A program made the translations under genes and the position numbers. Shown here in pieces: positions 1-8,722 of a stretch of DNA of 15,793 bases. The number at the start of each line of letters is the position of its first letter. Position 1 is the stretch's first letter. Source of the stretch: Christensenella sp. UBA7597 (GTDB lineage Bacteria > Bacillota > Clostridia > Christensenellales > Borkfalkiaceae). The notes below the pieces were generated by a model. That model was not told where the DNA came from, did not search any database, and saw nothing but the letters and a program-made list of their open reading frames with translations. The stretch is from contig DLQW01000084.1 of NCBI GenBank assembly GCA_002474405.1, forward strand, positions 2,585-18,377, written 5' to 3'.

Positions 1-1
1 T

Positions 2-877
2 CTCAACGCGTACCGGAATACTTATTATCGGGAGGATTTCGATTCGGATTATTTCTATACGCGCGATTACACGTATAACTATCGCGAAACAAGCGGCACG
101 CAAACGCTTGTATCCGCTAATTATAAACCGTGGGACGGTACGAAATCCATCGATTTGCTGTTCGACGATGACGATACAAACTGGATTCATTCCGATCGTT
201 CCGATATTTCCGAGGAAAATCCTTTTGAAATCACCGCCGATCTCGGCGCCGTCATGCGCGCCAACCGTTTCACCGTTTACGGAGAGCCTTCGCGGCAGTA
301 TCAGCCGAAAGATTTTCTGCTGTACGGCGGAACGGACTCGGAAAATCTGGAATTGATCGCAACGGTGAAAGATGCCGTCCGCGAAAATTATAACGTGTCG
401 GTCGATTTCGAAGAACGGGAGATCCGTTATTATAAACTGGTGGTTACGGATACCTGGGCAATCGGGCAGAACTACCGCTATATCGCGTTCCGTTGCGCGA
501 AATTTTCGCTTTCATACGACGGCGGAACGTTGCTTTCGCCCGACGAAAACGTATTTACGTATAAAGGCGGCTGGAAGCTGAGCAAACGTTTTTCCACGTT
601 CGGGCACTTATACGAAGGCGAAAACGCCACGGCGGAATTTACCTTTACCGGCAGCCGTTTCGCGATTTTTTCCCGCAAAGGGGAAGAATTCGACGGCTTT
701 GAAATCCTCATCGACGGGGAATCGGCGGGCACGGTAAAAATCAACGCCGACGGCAGCGATACGAATCCGACATATTTGTCGAAACGCCTTGCGGAAGGGG
801 AGCACCGCGTAATCCTAAGAAGCAAAACGCGCTTCAATATCGATTCCGTCGTATTATGGAAAAGCGGCGATAAATAA
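2..877 (+). CDS. C-terminal part of a discoidin (F5/8 type C) domain protein, 5' end outside window
   Basis: The reading frame is open from position 2, so the gene starts upstream of the window; 291 residues are visible. Roughly residues 40-175 resemble an F5/8 type C (discoidin, CBM32-like) beta-sandwich: a short region leading to LLFDDDDTNWIHSD, then PFEITADLG, FTVYGE and a later YYKLVV strand, the usual order in this fold. Residues about 185-291 look like a second beta-rich module with YEGENATAEFTFTGSRFAIF and LAEGEHRVIL, a pattern seen in carbohydrate-binding appendages of secreted glycosidases and peptidases. The catalytic part is not visible, so neither enzyme class nor substrate can be given. 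A possible start at TTG 155 is rejected because upstream codons continue the same domain. No further gene follows on this strand; a hairpin closes it. Binding to sugars at the cell surface or outside is an inference. Confidence 0.75.
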   Translation, partial: LNAYRNTYYREDFDSDYFYTRDYTYNYRETSGTQTLVSANYKPWDGTKSIDLLFDDDDTNWIHSDRSDISEENPFEITADLGAVMRANRFTVYGEPSRQYQPKDFLLYGGTDSENLELIATVKDAVRENYNVSVDFEEREIRYYKLVVTDTWAIGQNYRYIAFRCAKFSLSYDGGTLLSPDENVFTYKGGWKLSKRFSTFGHLYEGENATAEFTFTGSRFAIFSRKGEEFDGFEILIDGESAGTVKINADGSDTNPTYLSKRLAEGEHRVILRSKTRFNIDSVVLWKSGDK

Positions 878-896
878 GGGGCGTATGGCACACAAA

Positions 897-932
897 GAAC
901 AAGCCGCATTCCGTAACGAATGCGGCTTGTTC
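897..932. terminator. Bidirectional hairpin terminator between convergent genes
   Basis: A perfect 15-bp inverted repeat (897-911 with 918-932) encloses the 6-base loop CGTAAC. It lies 19 bases after the stop of the plus-strand gene and 16 bases after the stop of purL on the minus strand, so it can end both transcripts. Neither side has a clean run of T: the plus side continues CTTATATAAA and the minus side TTTGTGTG. It is therefore a strong stem with weak tails. Confidence 0.75.
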
Positions 933-948
933 CTTATATAAAGAACGC

Positions 949-3900
949 TCAGTTTTTAAAATATTTTATGGCGGAAGCGAAAAGTTTCATATCGTATTCG
1001 CCCGGTACGTTTTTATAAAGGTCGGGGGCATAGCGTTCGGAGTGCCCCATTTTTCCGAATACGCGCCCGTCGGGGGAGGTGATGCCTTCGATAGCATATG
1101 CCGACCCGTTCGGGTTGAAACGTATGTCGTTTGTCGCTTCGCCGTTTTCGTCTACATATTGCGTCGCAATCTGCCCGTTTTCGGCAAGCTGTTTTATCAA
1201 AGATTCTTCCGCATAGAAACGCCCTTCGCCGTGCGAAATCGGCACGTTGAAAATATCGCCCGGTTTCACGCCCGCCAGCCAGGGAGATTTATCCGAAACC
1301 ACGCGCGTACGCACGATTTTCGATTGATGCCGCGCGATTTTATTGTATGTGAGCGTAGGGCTGTGTTCGTCGGCGTCCAGAATTTTTCCGTAGGGGACAA
1401 GCCCTAATTTTATCAGCGCCTGAAAACCGTTGCAGATACCAAGCATCAGTCCGTCGCGTTTTTCAAGCAGAAGTTCCACCTGTTCTTTCACCGCCGCGCC
1501 GCGGAAGAACGCAGTAATGAATTTCCCGCTGCCGTCGGGTTCGTCGCCGCCCGAAAAGCCGCCGGGGATAAAAATCATCTGCGATTTGCCGATAAGCTCG
1601 GCGAAGCGTTCCGCGCTGCGTGCCACGGCTTCGCTGCTCTGATTGTTGATGACGAAAATTTCGGGCTCCGCGTCTGCGTCGCGCATGGCTTTCGCACTGT
1701 CGTATTCGCAGTTCGTTCCGGGAAAGACGGGAATGAGTACGCGCGGTTTCGCCGTTTTTATCGCGGGAAATACGCGCTTTTCCGCTTTGTAAGAAAGCGT
1801 GGGCACGGGCGATTTTTCAAACGGAATATTGCAGCGGTATACGCCTTCCAGTTTGTTTTCGTAGGTGTGAAGCAGGCTGTTTAAGGCAATGCTTTCCGTA
1901 CCTTTGGTAATCTTTCCGTCGCTTGTGATTTCGCCGAGGAGAACGCCGCCTTCAAGCTCGCTTTCCGCTGTGTCCGCCGATACTTCCACAACGAACGAGC
2001 CGTAAGAATAGCCGAAAATCGTTGTATCGGAGATTTTCCCGTAACGGAAGCCGAGCCCGTTGCCGAAGCACATTTTCATTATCGCTTCCGCGATGCCGCC
2101 GTAAGCGGGCGTGTAGCAGGCAACCGCCTTCTTTTCGTGCAGAAGCGTCGTGATCTTACCGAATACGGAAAGAAGAGATTTCGTATCGGGAAGGCGATCG
2201 GCGGTGTATGCGGGCGAGAACAGCCATACCTTATCGCCTGCGTTTTTAAATTCGGGAGAAACGATGTCCTTCGTTTTCGCCGTGGTAACGGCGAAAGAAA
2301 CAAGCGTAGGGGGAACGTCTAAATTTTCGAAAGAGCCGCTCATCGAATCTTTGCCGCCTATCGAGGCAATCTGTAAATCGAGTTGCGCGCGGAACGCGCC
2401 GAGAAGAGCGGATAACGGTTTGCCCCAACGATTTTCATCTTTGCCGAGGCGTTCGAAATATTCCTGGAAGGTGAGATACACATCTTTGAATTCCGCGCCC
2501 GTGGCAATCAGTTTGCACACCGATTCGATTACGGCAAGATATGCGCCGTGGTAGGGGCTTTTTTCCGTAACGAAAGGGTTGTAGCCCCATGCCATCAGCG
2601 AACAATCGTCGGTGTGCTTTTTCTCCACGGAAATTTTCTGCACCATCGCCTGTACGGGGGTAAGTTGCTTTTTCCCGCCGAACGGCATAAGCACGGTGCC
2701 CGCGCCGATTGTGGAATCGAATTGCTCGGAAAGTCCGCGTTTCGAGCATACGTTCAGGTCGTTCGCAAGCGTTTCGTAATTTTCTTTGAACGTGCCGCGC
2801 ACCTCTCTTTCGTAAGGAAGAGGCTTTTGCGCGTGCGCGTCGGCGTGCTTTTCCGCGCCGTTGGAATTCAGAAATTCGCGGCTGATATCTACGATTGTTT
2901 TTCCGTTCCAGCGCATCGTAAGGCGCGGTTCGGCTTTCACCACGGCTACGGGGCAAGCCTGAAGATTTTCGGTGCGCGCAAGGGCGAGGAATTTTTCCGC
3001 GTCCTCTTTCGCCACCACCACCGCCATGCGTTCCTGCGATTCGCTGATGGCAAGTTCCGTGCCGTCAAGTCCTTCGTATTTTTTCGGTATGGCGTTAAGG
3101 TCGATGTCCAGCCCGTCGGCAAGTTCGCCGATGGCTACGGAAACGCCGCCCGCGCCGAAATCGTTGCAGCGTTTAATCAGAAGACATGCTTCTTTATTGC
3201 GGAAAAGCCGTTGCAGTTTCCGCTCTTCCGGCGCGTTGCCTTTCTGCACTTCCGCGCCGCATTTTTCAAGGGATTTCAGCGTATGCGATTTGGAAGAACC
3301 CGTCGCGCCGCCGCAGCCGTCGCGCCCCGTGCTACCGCCGAGGAGAATGACTACGTCGCCCGCGGCGGGCGTTTCTCTGCGCACGTTTCCGGCGGGAGTC
3401 GCCGCAATCACCGCGCCGATTTCCATGCGTTTCGCCGTGTAGCCGTCGTGATAAATTTCGTCTACGATTCCCGTCGCCAGCCCGATCTGATTGCCGTACG
3501 AAGAATAGCCGTCGGCGGCGGTGGTAACGATTTTACGCTGCGGAAGTTTTCCGGGAAGCGTTTCGCTCACGGGGGTGAGAGGATTTCCCGCACCCGTTAC
3601 GCGCATCGCGCCGTACACGTACGAACGCCCGGAAAGGGGATCGCGGATCGCTCCGCCGATGCAGGTAGCCGCGCCGCCGAACGGCTCGATTTCCGTGGGG
3701 TGGTTGTGCGTTTCGTTTTTGAAAAGCAGCAGCCAGTCCTCGCTTTTTCCGTCCGCGTCCACCTTGATTTTCACCGTGCAGGCGTTGATTTCTTCCGATT
3801 CGTCCAGTTTATCCAGTTTGCCCTGTTTTTTCAGTTCTTTTGCGGCGATCGTGGCAAGGTCCATCAGGCATACGGGCTTGTTTTCGCGATGCAAATCTTT

Positions 3901-4656
3901 TCTTACGGCAAGATATTCTTCGTATGTTTTCTGAAGAAGTTCGTCCTCGAAAGAGGCGTTGTCGATATGCGTGAGAAAGGTGGTGTGGCGGCAGTGATCC
4001 GACCAGTAGGTGTCAATCATGCGGATTTCCGTCATGGTAGGGTTGCGCTTTTCCTTTCTGAAATAATCGCGGCAGAATTTCACGTCGTCCTCGTCCATCG
4101 CCAACGCGTATTTCACGGCGAATTCTCTGAGCTGCTCGCCTTCCAGTTCCGTGAATCCGTCTATCGTCGCTACGCTTTCGGGCACGGGGTGCGCGATTTC
4201 CAGCGTTTCGGGGAGAGCGAGCGAAGCTTCGCGGGCTTCCACGGGGTTAATCACATATTTTTTGATTGCCGAAAGTTCGCTTTCGGAAACGTCGCCGTAC
4301 AACACGTATACTTTCGCCGTGCGGATTAAAGGGCGTTCTTTCTGCGAAATTAACTGAATACATTGCGCTGCGGAATCCGCGCGCTGATCGAATTGTCCGG
4401 GAAGGTATTCCACGGCAAACACCGTTCCGCCGCCGAAATCGGGATTTTCGCAGGCGATATCCGTCTGCGGTTCGGAAAACACCGTTTTCACGGCATAGTC
4501 AAACGTTTCGCGGTCGATATTCTCCGCGTCGTAACGGTGGATGATTCGCACGTCTTTTACGGAAGAAATGCACAGGAGGTTGTTGATGTCGGAAAGAAGC
4601 GCGCGCGCCTCTCCCGCAAGTTCTTTTTTCTTTTCCGAATAGATACGATAAGGCAT
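949..4656 (-). CDS. purL: Phosphoribosylformylglycinamidine synthase, single-chain PurL
   Basis: This enzyme converts FGAR, glutamine and ATP to FGAM, step 4 of purine synthesis. The 1235-residue chain is the large single-protein form with the amidotransferase fused, unlike the PurS/PurQ/PurL complex of Bacillus. In order: an N-terminal PurS-like region; WSDHCRHTTF near residue 217; the ATP and metal region with FKNETHNHPTEIEPFGG near 311 and a glycine-rich stretch GGSTGRDGCGGATGSSK near 439; a second AIRS-like half with SIGGKDSMSG near 764; and a class I glutaminase at about 970-1235 with PGTNCEYDSA, GGFSGGDEP, the nucleophile Cys in LGICNGFQ (near 1074) and His/Glu in SHGEGRFY (near 1141). 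All key residues are present. I chose ATG 4656, after AAGGAG (12-base spacing), because the 65 codons upstream overlap the 3' end of purD in another frame and show no PurL similarity. It is the last gene of the operon, 73 bases after purD. Confidence 0.97.
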   Translation of the reverse strand: MPYRIYSEKKKELAGEARALLSDINNLLCISSVKDVRIIHRYDAENIDRETFDYAVKTVFSEPQTDIACENPDFGGGTVFAVEYLPGQFDQRADSAAQCIQLISQKERPLIRTAKVYVLYGDVSESELSAIKKYVINPVEAREASLALPETLEIAHPVPESVATIDGFTELEGEQLREFAVKYALAMDEDDVKFCRDYFRKEKRNPTMTEIRMIDTYWSDHCRHTTFLTHIDNASFEDELLQKTYEEYLAVRKDLHRENKPVCLMDLATIAAKELKKQGKLDKLDESEEINACTVKIKVDADGKSEDWLLLFKNETHNHPTEIEPFGGAATCIGGAIRDPLSGRSYVYGAMRVTGAGNPLTPVSETLPGKLPQRKIVTTAADGYSSYGNQIGLATGIVDEIYHDGYTAKRMEIGAVIAATPAGNVRRETPAAGDVVILLGGSTGRDGCGGATGSSKSHTLKSLEKCGAEVQKGNAPEERKLQRLFRNKEACLLIKRCNDFGAGGVSVAIGELADGLDIDLNAIPKKYEGLDGTELAISESQERMAVVVAKEDAEKFLALARTENLQACPVAVVKAEPRLTMRWNGKTIVDISREFLNSNGAEKHADAHAQKPLPYEREVRGTFKENYETLANDLNVCSKRGLSEQFDSTIGAGTVLMPFGGKKQLTPVQAMVQKISVEKKHTDDCSLMAWGYNPFVTEKSPYHGAYLAVIESVCKLIATGAEFKDVYLTFQEYFERLGKDENRWGKPLSALLGAFRAQLDLQIASIGGKDSMSGSFENLDVPPTLVSFAVTTAKTKDIVSPEFKNAGDKVWLFSPAYTADRLPDTKSLLSVFGKITTLLHEKKAVACYTPAYGGIAEAIMKMCFGNGLGFRYGKISDTTIFGYSYGSFVVEVSADTAESELEGGVLLGEITSDGKITKGTESIALNSLLHTYENKLEGVYRCNIPFEKSPVPTLSYKAEKRVFPAIKTAKPRVLIPVFPGTNCEYDSAKAMRDADAEPEIFVINNQSSEAVARSAERFAELIGKSQMIFIPGGFSGGDEPDGSGKFITAFFRGAAVKEQVELLLEKRDGLMLGICNGFQALIKLGLVPYGKILDADEHSPTLTYNKIARHQSKIVRTRVVSDKSPWLAGVKPGDIFNVPISHGEGRFYAEESLIKQLAENGQIATQYVDENGEATNDIRFNPNGSAYAIEGITSPDGRVFGKMGHSERYAPDLYKNVPGEYDMKLFASAIKYFKN

Positions 4657-4729
4657 AATGATGATTTTCTCCTTGTTGGTTTGCGGTTCCGCGTTTATGC
4701 GGCGGAAAAACTCGCGGCAAAACGCCGGA

Positions 4730-6001
4730 TTATTCCGCCGAAACAAGCAATGCTTTTTTGCCGATGTCTTTTCTGCAATATTTGTTTTTAAAGGTGATTT
4801 GTTCCGCCTTTTCGTAGGCAAGATCAACGGCTTCGCGTAGCGTGGGGGCAACGGCGGTTACGTTCAGCACCCGTCCGCCCGCGGTGAGCAACGTTCCGTT
4901 TTCTCCCGCTTTCACGCCCGCGTAATATACGCTTTGTTCTATGTTTTCGGGCACGGTAATTTCAAACCCCGTTTCGTATTTTTTCGGGTACCCCTGCGAA
5001 GCAAGCACCACGCACGCGGCGGCGTTGTCTGAAAATTTCACTTCCGTTTCCGCCAATTTTCCGTAAGTAACGGCGCGCATTACGGTAAGAAGGTCGCTTT
5101 CCAGAAGAGGAAGCACCACCTGCGCTTCGGGGTCGCCGAAACGGCAGTTGTATTCGATTACTTTCGGACCGTCTTTCGTGAGCATCAGTCCGAAATACAG
5201 GCAGCCTTTAAACGTTCGGCCTTCCGCGTTCATCGCACGGATGGTGGGCAGAAATATTTTTTCCATACATTTTTCCGCCACGGCTTTCGTGTAGAAAGGG
5301 TTGGGCGCTATCGTGCCCATGCCGCCCGTATTCAGCCCTTCGTCGTTATCTTCGGCTCGTTTATGATCCATGGAAGAAATCATCGGAACAATCGTGTTGC
5401 CGTCCGTGAACGAAAGCACCGATACTTCCGGACCGCTTAAAAACTCTTCCACCACGATTTTCGCGCCGCTCTCTCCGAACACTTCATCCAGCATCATCGA
5501 ACGAATCGCGCTTTGCGCTTCTTCTTTCGTTTCCGCAATGACAACGCCCTTGCCGAGGGCGAGCCCGTCCGCTTTGATTACCGCGGGCAGCGGCGCGGAT
5601 TCAAGATAGGCAAGCGCGTCGCCGGCATTATCGAACACCTCGTAAGCCGCGGTGGGAATATGGTATTTTTTCATCAGATTTTTTGAAAAAACTTTGCTGC
5701 CTTCGATGATTGCGGCGTTTTTTTTCGGACCGAAACAGGGGATTCCCGCCGCTTCCAGCGCGTCTGCCGCACCGAGTACGAGGGGATCGTCGGGCGTAAC
5801 CACGGCGTAATCTATCTTTTCTTCCACGGCGAATTTCACAATATTTTTAACGTCTTTCGCGCCGATGTTCACGCATACGGCGTCTTTCGCGATACCGCCG
5901 TTTCCGGGTAACGCGTAAATCGCCGATACGGATTTGTTTTCTTTGAGTTTTTTTATGACGGCGTGTTCGCGTCCGCCTCCGCCTACCACAAGTATTTTCA
6001 T
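4730..6001 (-). CDS. purD: Phosphoribosylamine-glycine ligase (GAR synthetase), PurD
   Basis: PurD joins phosphoribosylamine and glycine with ATP to form GAR, step 2 of the pathway. The 423-residue length is normal for the family. The N-terminal nucleotide-fold starts MKILVVGGGGREHAV; the ATP-grasp region follows with GPKKNAAIIEGSK near residue 91, IKADGLALGKGVV near 142, VVEEFLSGPEVS near 183, the glycine-rich GLNTGGMGT at about 222-230, and the metal-binding EYNCRFGDPEAQ near 283. A C-terminal lid domain ends the protein. Start ATG 6001 has AAAGGAG eight bases upstream. It sits 49 bases after the stand-alone formyltransferase gene and 73 bases before purL in the same operon. There are no signs of damage. 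Confidence 0.97.
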   Translation of the reverse strand: MKILVVGGGGREHAVIKKLKENKSVSAIYALPGNGGIAKDAVCVNIGAKDVKNIVKFAVEEKIDYAVVTPDDPLVLGAADALEAAGIPCFGPKKNAAIIEGSKVFSKNLMKKYHIPTAAYEVFDNAGDALAYLESAPLPAVIKADGLALGKGVVIAETKEEAQSAIRSMMLDEVFGESGAKIVVEEFLSGPEVSVLSFTDGNTIVPMISSMDHKRAEDNDEGLNTGGMGTIAPNPFYTKAVAEKCMEKIFLPTIRAMNAEGRTFKGCLYFGLMLTKDGPKVIEYNCRFGDPEAQVVLPLLESDLLTVMRAVTYGKLAETEVKFSDNAAACVVLASQGYPKKYETGFEITVPENIEQSVYYAGVKAGENGTLLTAGGRVLNVTAVAPTLREAVDLAYEKAEQITFKNKYCRKDIGKKALLVSAE

Positions 6002-6050
6002 GAATCGTTCTCCTTTGCGGTGCCGTATCCGTACTATGTCTGTCTCGTGC

Positions 6051-7235
6051 TCAGTGATGGAAAAGACGCATGCCCGTGAAGCACATCACGATGCCGTATT
6101 CGTCGCAACGGCGGATAACGTCCTCGTCGCGAATCGAACCGCCCGGCTGCGCCACGTAAGAAACGCCGCTCTTATAAGCACGCTGAATGTTGTCGTCGAA
6201 AGGGAAGAATGCGTCCGAGCCGAGGGAAACGCCGCGAATCGAGGAAAGATAAGCGGCAATATCGCTATCCGTAAGCGGTTCGGGGCGGGATACGAAATAT
6301 TTCTGCCAGTTTCCTTCGGCGCATACGTCTTCTTCGTTGCGATTGATGTATCCGTCGATTACGTTATCGCGCGTGGCTCTTCCTATATCGCTTCTGAAAG
6401 GCAGCGAAAGCACCTTATCGCATTGCCGTAAAAACCACGTGTCCGCTTTCGAACCCGCAAGCCGCGTGCAGTGGATTCGCGATTGCTGTCCCGCGCCAAC
6501 GCCGATCGCCTGCCCGTCGAACGCGTAGCAGACGGAATTCGACTGCGTGTATTTCAACGTAATGAGGGAAATGATCAGGTCTCTTTTCGCGCTTTCGGGA
6601 AGAGTCGTATTTTTCGTAACGATTTTTTCAAGCAGAGTTTCGTCAATCCCGAAATCGTTTCTGCCCTGCTCGAACGTGATTCCGAAAACCTGTTTCCGTT
6701 CAATCGGTTCGGGAATATAATTCTCGTCAATTTGAACAACGTTATACATGCCCTTGCGTTTGCCTTTCAGAATTTCAAGCGCTTCGGGAAGATACCCCGG
6801 CGCAATCACGCCGTCGGATACTTCGCGGGCAAGAAGTTTTGCCGTGGGCACGTCGCACACGTCGGAAAGCGCCACCCAGTCGCCGAACGAACACATGCGG
6901 TCCGTGCCTCTTGCACGGGCATAAGCAAGGGCAAGCGGAGATTCGTCCACGCCTTGCACGTCGTCGACGAAGCATGCCTTTTTCAATTTTTCGCTCATCG
7001 GCAAGCCGACCGCCGCGCCTGCGGGGCTGACGTGTTTGAACGACGCCGCGGCAGGAATCGAAAGCGCTTCTTTCAGTTCTTTCACCAGTTGCCAGGAATT
7101 GAACGCGTCGAGAAAATTGATATAGCCGGGATGCCCGTTCAGAACGGCGACGGGCAGGTCTTTTCCGTTTTGCATGAAAATGCGCGCAGGTTTCTGATTC
7201 GGATTGCAGCCGTATTTCAGTTGAAGTTCTTTCAT
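6051..7235 (-). CDS. purH: Stand-alone AICAR formyltransferase (PurH transformylase domain only)
   Basis: The protein transfers a formyl group from 10-formyl-tetrahydrofolate to AICAR (ZMP), giving FAICAR. It is 394 residues long and lacks the N-terminal MGS-like IMP cyclohydrolase domain that makes normal PurH about 510-540 residues; this form has been called PurV. The N-terminus already belongs to the transformylase (LKYGCNPNQKPARIF near residue 6). Visible family motifs are the catalytic Lys-His pair in SFKHVSPAGAA (K67, H68), KYTQSNSVCYA near 228, GAGQQSRIHC near 248, GSDAFFPFDD near 339, and the terminal TGMRLFHH. RBS GGGAG lies eight bases before ATG 7235. The missing cyclohydrolase step is supplied by purO 27 bases upstream, so the two form a functional pair. 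The split is seen directly; the metabolic reading rests on family knowledge. Confidence 0.93.
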   Translation of the reverse strand: MKELQLKYGCNPNQKPARIFMQNGKDLPVAVLNGHPGYINFLDAFNSWQLVKELKEALSIPAAASFKHVSPAGAAVGLPMSEKLKKACFVDDVQGVDESPLALAYARARGTDRMCSFGDWVALSDVCDVPTAKLLAREVSDGVIAPGYLPEALEILKGKRKGMYNVVQIDENYIPEPIERKQVFGITFEQGRNDFGIDETLLEKIVTKNTTLPESAKRDLIISLITLKYTQSNSVCYAFDGQAIGVGAGQQSRIHCTRLAGSKADTWFLRQCDKVLSLPFRSDIGRATRDNVIDGYINRNEEDVCAEGNWQKYFVSRPEPLTDSDIAAYLSSIRGVSLGSDAFFPFDDNIQRAYKSGVSYVAQPGGSIRDEDVIRRCDEYGIVMCFTGMRLFHH

Positions 7236-7262
7236 TTGTATCTCTCCCGAAAAGTGGAATCT

Positions 7263-7991
7263 TCAGTGTTTGTTGATCAGTCGGTCGGTATAAGTTCCCG
7301 TTGCGATATCGATATAGCGCACGTACAGGGAAATTTTGTTTTCTTCGTTCAGGGCGTTCCAGAGAATTTCGGCGAATCGCTCCGCCGTATCGGGAATCGC
7401 CACTCTCACGGGCTCGCCCGAAAAGGTAGGCAGCGGGTTGCCGTCGCCTGTATAAGTGCGGATAAAATGCCCGATTCCCGCGAGCGGCGCATAAGAAAAC
7501 GTAAAGCGATTGCATGCCGAGCCGTTTTCGTCGGCGCTTTTTAAAATGCTCAGTTCGTATTTCGCCTTATTTTCGTCGCCCGCATATAAAATGCCGCTGA
7601 TACGAGGGGTGAAATTAGGAAAATCCGGCTCGAAACAGCGCGTTTCCAGCGATTCGCAAAAGGTTTTTCCCCGGCTCATTCCGTCGAAAACCGTGTCCGT
7701 CTGGTCGCCGTTCGTAACAATCGTGTCGTTTTGTAACTGCCGCACGGCGTTATAGATAATCAGCGAAGGATCGGTAACTTTCGACGGATCGAACGGAATC
7801 GTGCGGAGCGTGCCGTCCGCCGTCTTTTCAAAAACGCGGTTGCGGCTGTTTTCGCTTCTACCGCTGATAAAATAGGCGAGAGCGAAATGTTTTTTATCGG
7901 GCGTCGTGCCGAGGATGATGCCGCGTCCGGGGTAAGAAATGTTTTTAAGAAGCGCGTCCGCTTCGTAAACTTTATACGTTTCGTTTTCCAT
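7263..7991 (-). CDS. purO: IMP cyclohydrolase, archaeal PurO type
   Basis: This 242-residue protein resembles the PurO family (IMP cyclohydrolase with an NTN-hydrolase-like fold), which closes FAICAR to IMP, the last step of the pathway, and is unrelated to the cyclohydrolase domain of PurH. Features that support this are an early YPGRGIILG (residues 20-28), FALAYFISGRSENSRNR near 36-52, TNGDQTDTV at 93-101, and GNPLPTFSGEP near 184. Context is strong: the neighbouring formyltransferase lacks its own cyclohydrolase domain. I chose ATG 7991 (AAGGAA a few bases upstream) over the longer frame reaching 8159, which would overlap the 3' end of purN with low-complexity Arg-rich sequence. It is somewhat longer than archaeal PurO (about 200 residues). 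The family call comes from motif memory and context, not a search. Confidence 0.85.
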   Translation of the reverse strand: MENETYKVYEADALLKNISYPGRGIILGTTPDKKHFALAYFISGRSENSRNRVFEKTADGTLRTIPFDPSKVTDPSLIIYNAVRQLQNDTIVTNGDQTDTVFDGMSRGKTFCESLETRCFEPDFPNFTPRISGILYAGDENKAKYELSILKSADENGSACNRFTFSYAPLAGIGHFIRTYTGDGNPLPTFSGEPVRVAIPDTAERFAEILWNALNEENKISLYVRYIDIATGTYTDRLINKH

Positions 7992-8083
7992 TTGTTTTTT
8001 CCTTGTTTCGTGCGCGGAGGCTCTGCTTTCCGCAATGCGCCGACGGTTGCTTTTTGCCGTCCGCGGAGGGGGAAGAATCGTCG

Positions 8084-8722
8084 TTATTCGCCTGCCCCGT
8101 TGTCGCGTGCAAGCATGTTTTCGCATACCTTTTCTGCGGAGAGCGGAAGAATTTTCCATTCCGCTTCGCGCATTACGCGTTGCTGCAACGTTTCGGGCGT
8201 ATCGTTTGGCTGAATTTCCACGGCTTTCTGCATGATGATTTTTCCGCCGTCGGGAATCTCGTTCACGAAATGAACGGTGGCGCCCGTTACTTTTACGCCG
8301 TAAGCAAGCGCGGCTTCGTGCACGCGCAAGCCGTAATAGCCTTTTCCGCAGAAAGAGGGAATCAGGGAGGGGTGCACGTTGATGATTCTGTTTTCGTAAT
8401 TTTTAACGAACGACGGAGAAAAAATACGCAAAAATCCCGCAAGCACGATAAGCCCGATATTATATTTCTTTAAAACCGCCGTCAGCTCCGCTTCGAATTC
8501 TTCCTGCGTATGCCCGTTTTTTTCCGCCGTCGCCGTATCTTTCCCCGCGTTTTTCGCCCGTTGCAGGGCATATGCGGCAGGATTGTCGGAAACGACGAGC
8601 ACGATATGTCCGCTACGGATTATGCCGCTTTTTTCCGCGTCGAGCAGCGCCTGAAGATTCGTGCCGCCGCCGGAAACGAACACGGCGATATTCACTTTTT
8701 CGCCCGTAATGCCGTCTTTCAT
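8084..8722 (-). CDS. purN: Phosphoribosylglycinamide formyltransferase, PurN
   Basis: PurN formylates GAR with 10-formyl-tetrahydrofolate to give FGAR, step 3. The 212-residue chain has the GAR transformylase fold: phosphate-binding [13 protein letters not shown] near residues 16-28, [13 protein letters not shown] near 91, and the catalytic triad in order, Asn115 and His117 in [11 protein letters not shown] and Asp158 in EIPDGGKI. The ATG start overlaps the TGA stop of purM by four bases (ATGA), and only a weak AAAGG lies upstream, so translation is probably coupled to purM. A gap of 92 bases follows before purO. The protein depends on the same folate donor as the formyltransferase two genes downstream. 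Confidence 0.96.
   Translation of the reverse strand: MKDGITGEKVNIAVFVSGGGTNLQALLDAEKSGIIRSGHIVLVVSDNPAAYALQRAKNAGKDTATAEKNGHTQEEFEAELTAVLKKYNIGLIVLAGFLRIFSPSFVKNYENRIINVHPSLIPSFCGKGYYGLRVHEAALAYGVKVTGATVHFVNEIPDGGKIIMQKAVEIQPNDTPETLQQRVMREAEWKILPLSAEKVCENMLARDNGAGE

Noticed and set aside
2548..4329. Long plus-strand frame (593 codons) opposite purL
   Set aside because: It is antisense to conserved PurL domains, is rich in Phe, Arg and His as expected from mirrored codon bias, and has no ribosome site or recognisable domain.
4657..4851. N-terminal extension of PurL to ATG 4851
   Set aside because: It overlaps the purD 3' end, is not PurL-like, and a better start with AAGGAG exists at 4656.
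6471..7544. Plus-strand frame (357 codons) opposite the formyltransferase and purO
   Set aside because: Same mirror effect; it crosses the boundary of two well-supported minus-strand genes.
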